Assembly: GCA_018343915.1 (NCBI GenBank)
Contig: JABRWF010000002.1
Location: forward strand, 3,348,001 to 3,412,000
Reading direction: 5' to 3'
DNA length: 64,000 nucleotides
From: Agroathelia rolfsii
Lineage: Eukaryota; Basidiomycota; Agaricomycetes; Amylocorticiales; Amylocorticiaceae
How positions within the stretch are numbered: position 1 is the first letter of the stretch; each line of letters starts with the position of its first letter. Of the stretch, positions 60,085 through 64,000 are shown in pieces. The position numbers and the translations under genes were made by a program. The notes beneath the pieces were generated by a model that was given only the letters and a program-made list of their open reading frames with translations, made no database searches and had not been told where the DNA came from.

Positions 60085-61441
60085 CTAAGAAGGGGGTAGC
60101 ACGCGCTCCAGCTGGAGCGGGGACAGATCGCGGCGCGATTTCAGTTGCCTCACGTATTCTGCCACACCTGGATCGCCTGGCGCAGGGAAGAAGTACGGCG
60201 CATTGTATGGATTCGTGCGCCGTACTGGTTGAGGGCTAGTGCTGGACTTGTAGGATGGTGTGGTAGGCAGCGGGGGTAGGACGGCCGTCGTGCTCTTAGG
60301 CGAGGGCGTGCGTAGTAGGGAGGCCGCGGAGGCTGCGCTCCGGGGACTGGATGGTGATGAGCTTGTGCTGTGGGAGCTGATAGGTCGCTTGGGAGCCTTT
60401 GCCTTAGTTTCCATTGTAGGTACTGATGTGTAGTTAGTTGATTAGCAATGTTATTACTTGATTGTTCGTGCAATGGGAAAAAAGGAACATACATTGACCA
60501 TTTGGAGCACTGTGACCTGATCTTAACCAGCTCCTGGGCCGCGACTTCCGTTTGGAGTTTGTAGATTGTACAACCGTCGACGAGGATACCACACTTGTAA
60601 AAACGCCATGTTCGTCCATTCCTCCCTCAGCGAGATTATGCAAATCCGGCTCTTTGTGGGCCGTCTTGTGGAGCAGATGTGTGGGAAGGGGAAACCTCCG
60701 AGTAGTTGATGGTCTCTTTTCGGAAGTAGTAGGAGATGCGACCGGCGAGAGGTTGACATGAGGTTTGTCTCGTCGCGTGAGAGATAGGGGAGAGATTACT
60801 GCTTTCTTGAATGAACATGTGCGCTTGATCTCTCTGGGGGGTGGGGTAGTGGGAGGAGTGCGAAGAGATACTTCATCGTCACGTAGTTCGTTCAAGGTAG
60901 GGAAAGGATATGGTGATGGAGGGTGGCGACTATGAGACGAGTGGGATTGAGATGAAGAGGCTGTAGTTGGTGAATGTGGAGGTGAAAGTTGCGGTGGCTT
61001 GGGGACATCATGATTGGCAGGAGGAACAAACTGTACAGTGGGTCGTGGGCGAATCGTCGTTGATTTAGAGGCTGTGGCATGAGAATCTAGGGCTGCTTCA
61101 GGCCCAGCTTGGTTATCCTTTGGCTTGCGAGAAGTAGATGAAGGAATCCGAGTATGGTTGGACTTGCGTTTCGAGGGTGATATGGCTCGTGAACGGACTG
61201 CTTCGGTGCGTATTTTATCTTGCTTGATTTTCATAGAAACATCACTTTCTTGCCATAGAAGCTTCCATAGACCTGGGTGGCTGTTCCGTATAATCATGGC
61301 AAGCATGCTCTACAAATGAAAAGACAAGAATAAACAAAGGAACACCGTGGAGTATGCTTGCTCCGATAGGGTTATACTAACCACGATAACTGCAGAAGAT
61401 GCATAAATGAACCCAATAGAGTGGGATAAGACGGCACCCAT
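60085..61441 (-). CDS. N-terminally anchored Ser/Pro-rich protein, unknown
   Basis: Three exons (61441-61382, 61309-60493, 60422-60085), 404 residues. The short first exon and the start of exon 2 together make one hydrophobic helix (SIGFIYASSAVIVSMLAMII) at residues about 6-26, followed directly by basic residues, so an N-terminal membrane anchor with a cytosolic body is likely. The rest is Ser/Pro/Thr-rich, with short conserved-looking islands (PTLNELRDDEVSLRTPP, REIKRTCSFKKAVISPLSL) and a C-terminal NPYNAPYFFPAPGDPGVAEYV segment. I do not recognise a family. The join at NGQ/LPTMETKA keeps frame with consensus GTATGT and CAG sites. Confidence 0.6.
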
Positions 61442-62216
61442 GGTGAGTTGGGTGTGTCGAAGTCGTAGTGGTCTTGTACTGTATTTGCCAGAGTGGGGGC
61501 GGAGAGGAGACGATGAAGGGACAAGGACAAGACGGCCTGAGAACGAGGATGCAGGTGTTATTCTGGCACAATGACAGTAGACCCGAGGATAGACAGGAGT
61601 GTAACACAGGATGCGGCGATTGCCTTGTTATGAAAGTCGTACGATCAGCCAACGCAGAGAAAGGCGCCCGAGGATCCGAGTGGACTGAGACGACTGTTTT
61701 ATTATGTATTGCACAAGAATAATCGCGAGAGAGTGGGCAAGAAAACGAACGGCTGGGTTGGGTATTATATATGCTCCAGCCACGCTAGCGGGCGGCAGAG
61801 AATGGGAAATAAAATAAAATAAAAGGAGGCGGATGGGAGCAGCATGCCCATGCCCACCTAGCATGATGACAGAACGAAATTCATGTCATGCATCCATCTC
61901 CGACACTACGTCGGCTGCCGGCATAAGCAGCTCCTTTGTAAGACCTTCATGATCTACATGATGTAGGCACAGTGGGGACGTGCTAGCTATGCACTAGTAC
62001 CAGCATACCCCAATGTTGTACTAGTTTACATATGCTATGATGATACTTATCCCACCAATTGTCCTGGTCACAAAGGCCCCGAGCGGGGAGAAGCGAGAGG
62101 TCACCTTCCCGATATGGCAATTGCGGAGGCTGGTTGATTGTGACGTTTTGTAACTTGTTCTCCTACTGACCGCAGCCAACTGTGTCTGCACTCTCCTCTC
62201 TTCCTTTGTCACGATC
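61442..62216. promoter_or_regulatory. Divergent upstream region, unknown gene / SHO1
   Basis: 775 bp between outward-facing starts. No gene seen. Likely holds both promoters. No specific site could be assigned. Confidence 0.4.
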
Positions 62217-63517
62217 ATGCCGCCCAGAGGCAATGAAGGTCTTGATTTCACGCCAATTCTTACTCACTATCTCTTTCTCTTCACCACAATCCTCGCCATC
62301 TTTGGCTGGTTCATCGCCTTTATCGGTCAGGCCATAACAACCGCGACCCGTATGTATTCATTCCACTATTCCACTAGCCCCCTATGTCTTCACCATCTAA
62401 ATCCGCTATATCATCTTCTTAGTGGGCAATGGTTCTGTTGGCACACTATGGTTTGCCATCTTCCTCGAGCTATTCCTTATCCTGGGTGTACTACACACAT
62501 TAGCCTCGGACGCCATCGCCATGCACCGTTTCCAGATTGCTACCTTCGGTGCTGTCGCTATCGTCTTCTCTGTAAACGGCGTCAACGCTGGAATCTTCAG
62601 TGGCCGTGCCTCTCTTGATGCCATGGGCGCCGGCTGGTTCATCCTCGCCGTCGTCAACATCATCTGGACCCTTTACTTTACCTCTGAGGAGGATTCGCTC
62701 ATGTTCCATATCTTCAACTCTCTCGGTACTGGTGGTCTCACACCACCGTCGCGCAGGCGTACTCGTGCACGAACTAGTAGGTCGCTCAGTATGGGAGGTG
62801 CCAACGGTGGTGGAGCATACACTGGAAACTACGCCACTGGTGGCATCAGTTCGAACGACAACTTCGATTCCAAGCTCGGTGCAGGAGGCATGGGCATGGA
62901 TATGAGCATGGGTAATGGTAATGGGCCTGCTGGCTCCATGGGCTCGGCTGGCCCCGGCGTACGCAGTCAGAACAGTTTCAATGGTGGCCAGAGCTACAGC
63001 GGCGCTGGTAACACCAACGATGCGCGTAGCATGACAGGCACAGGTACCAACATAGGAGGTGGTGGCAGCGTACACAACCTCCCTTCACCAGGTGGTGGTG
63101 GTGTTGATGGAAACATTGGTCAGAGTTCACCGCTCATGGGTGGAAACGCTGGTATTGGCTCTGGTGGTGGAAGCACCACCCTAGCAGATTCGTCAGCGCC
63201 GCAAGATACTTCATTCACTTATAAGGCCAAGGCATTGTATGCATGTGGGTGTTCTTCAACTTCCTGTGCCTTCATTACGTGCACTGACCCATATTTATCA
63301 TCACAGACTCCGCTTCTGCTGACGACCCCAACGAAATCTCGTTCTCCAAGGGTGAAATCCTTGACATCGTCGACAAGCAAGGCAAATGGTGGCAAGCCAA
63401 AAAATCTGACGGAACGATCGGAAGTACGTGCCCCAAGACTTTCTCTATTTTAAATATTTTTTGTTCTTATCCATACTCCTTTTAGTTGTGCCATCGAATT
63501 ATCTACAAATCGTCTAA
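62217..63517 (+). CDS. SHO1: High-osmolarity signalling protein SHO1
   Basis: Plasma-membrane osmosensor adaptor of the HOG MAPK pathway. Its SH3 domain docks the MAPKK Pbs2 in yeast. Four exons (62217-62349, 62423-63244, 63307-63423, 63486-63517), 367 residues. Four membrane helices lie in the first 130 residues (FTTILAIFGWFIAFIG, LWFAIFLELFLILGVLHT, FGAVAIVFSVNG, AGWFILAVVNIIWTLYF). A Gly/Ser/Met-rich linker of about 150 residues follows. The C-terminal SH3 domain has ALYAYSASADDPNEISFSKGE, WWQAKKSDG and GIVPSNYLQIV. Topology and SH3 sequence match fungal Sho1. The linker is strikingly glycine-rich. The last exon is 32 nt. Confidence 0.95.
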
Positions 63518-64000
63518 GCTACGAGTGACGTCTGCACACGAGGCTTATCTCTCCGCATTGTTGCCATGTCATTCATCGTCATGACGTCTTGTCACGATCA
63601 CACATTCGGCTAGCACGAATAAGAAAAAGCTTTTTTTTGCGATACGAAAATTACGTCTTATAATTATCACGGGACTTTGTTCCTATTTTCTTCTTCACCT
63701 TGTACAAGTTTTCTTTCTTATTATTTCTATGTCGTATCTTTTCTTTTTCTCTCCCTGCGTACCTATTTCCAGTAACGTTTTTTCCTTCTTTCTTTTTGTC
63801 ATCGCATCCTGTTATGTCAAAAGAGATTATGATTATGATCTTGGACATTCAGGATTGCGCTTCGGTTTTCAATTTCACAAGACAACATTAGTTATTCTAT
63901 CTATCTCAATCATCAGAATGTTGATACCATTGTTGATTATCATTAACAGAAAGCACTCTGGGGTTTTGAAGAGAAAAATGTCGTTTCTACCAATCTTGTG
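63518..64000. other. Intergenic tail of window, 483 bp
   Basis: 3' flank of SHO1, T/C-rich, no gene seen before the window ends. Confidence 0.4.

Noticed and set aside
62500..63075. 191-codon antisense open frame within SHO1
   Set aside because: Thr/Ala/Ser-rich mirror of the glycine-rich linker. No start context or domain.

Overview
The window reads as nuclear DNA of a filamentous basidiomycete, most likely an Agaricomycete. The reasons are very dense short introns (mostly 50-70 nt, GT-AG, often with a CTAAC/CTGAC-like branch site), closely packed genes on both strands, and proteins with fungal signatures (Sho1, Syo1, Sin3, Exo5, an Ark1/Prk1-like kinase). The species cannot be named from the sequence. 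For most genes the exons were joined by hand. In every complete model except the 5'-open gene at 27166-28266, the exon lengths sum to a multiple of three, which supports the boundaries.

Left part (1-11.1 kb): the 5' end of an MFS transporter (minus, cut by the window edge). Next comes chaperonin subunit CCT7 (minus), head to head with a 22-exon RAD5/HLTF-like repair helicase (plus) whose Walker A motif is stitched together across a 5-nt and a 3-nt micro-exon. A secreted acid sphingomyelinase-like phosphodiesterase (plus) follows.

F-box-like block (11.8-19.1 kb): two tandem paralogous single-exon genes, a decayed third copy of their 3' end, a minus-strand relic with leucine-rich character, and an intact three-exon F-box/leucine-rich gene. 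After it come a proline-rich two-pass membrane protein (19.3-21.1 kb), a HIT hydrolase (minus) and a small protein with two ABM-like halves (plus).

Middle (23.8-46.5 kb), mostly housekeeping: elongation factor 2 (10 exons, one GC-AG intron), an unknown conserved-looking protein (minus), a divergent Ctr-type copper transporter with a His-rich tail, a 1542-residue NAK-family kinase (minus), a 3-hydroxyisobutyrate-dehydrogenase-like enzyme, the ribosomal-protein symportin SYO1 (minus, one GC-AG intron) and the co-repressor scaffold SIN3. Three head-to-head pairs here and at CCT7/RAD5 share upstream regions of 210-284 bp.

Right part (47-64 kb): a single-pass membrane protein carrying PPxY and PSAP motifs, a 7.2-kb gene-poor stretch with simple repeats and no supportable gene, the iron-sulfur nuclease EXO5 (minus), a small membrane-anchored protein of unknown role (minus), and the osmosensor SHO1 (plus). 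No rRNA, tRNA, CRISPR array or intact transposon was found. The genes do not form one pathway. The distinctive content is in gene structure (micro-exons, GC-AG introns, introns that stay in frame) and in several lineage-restricted membrane proteins.
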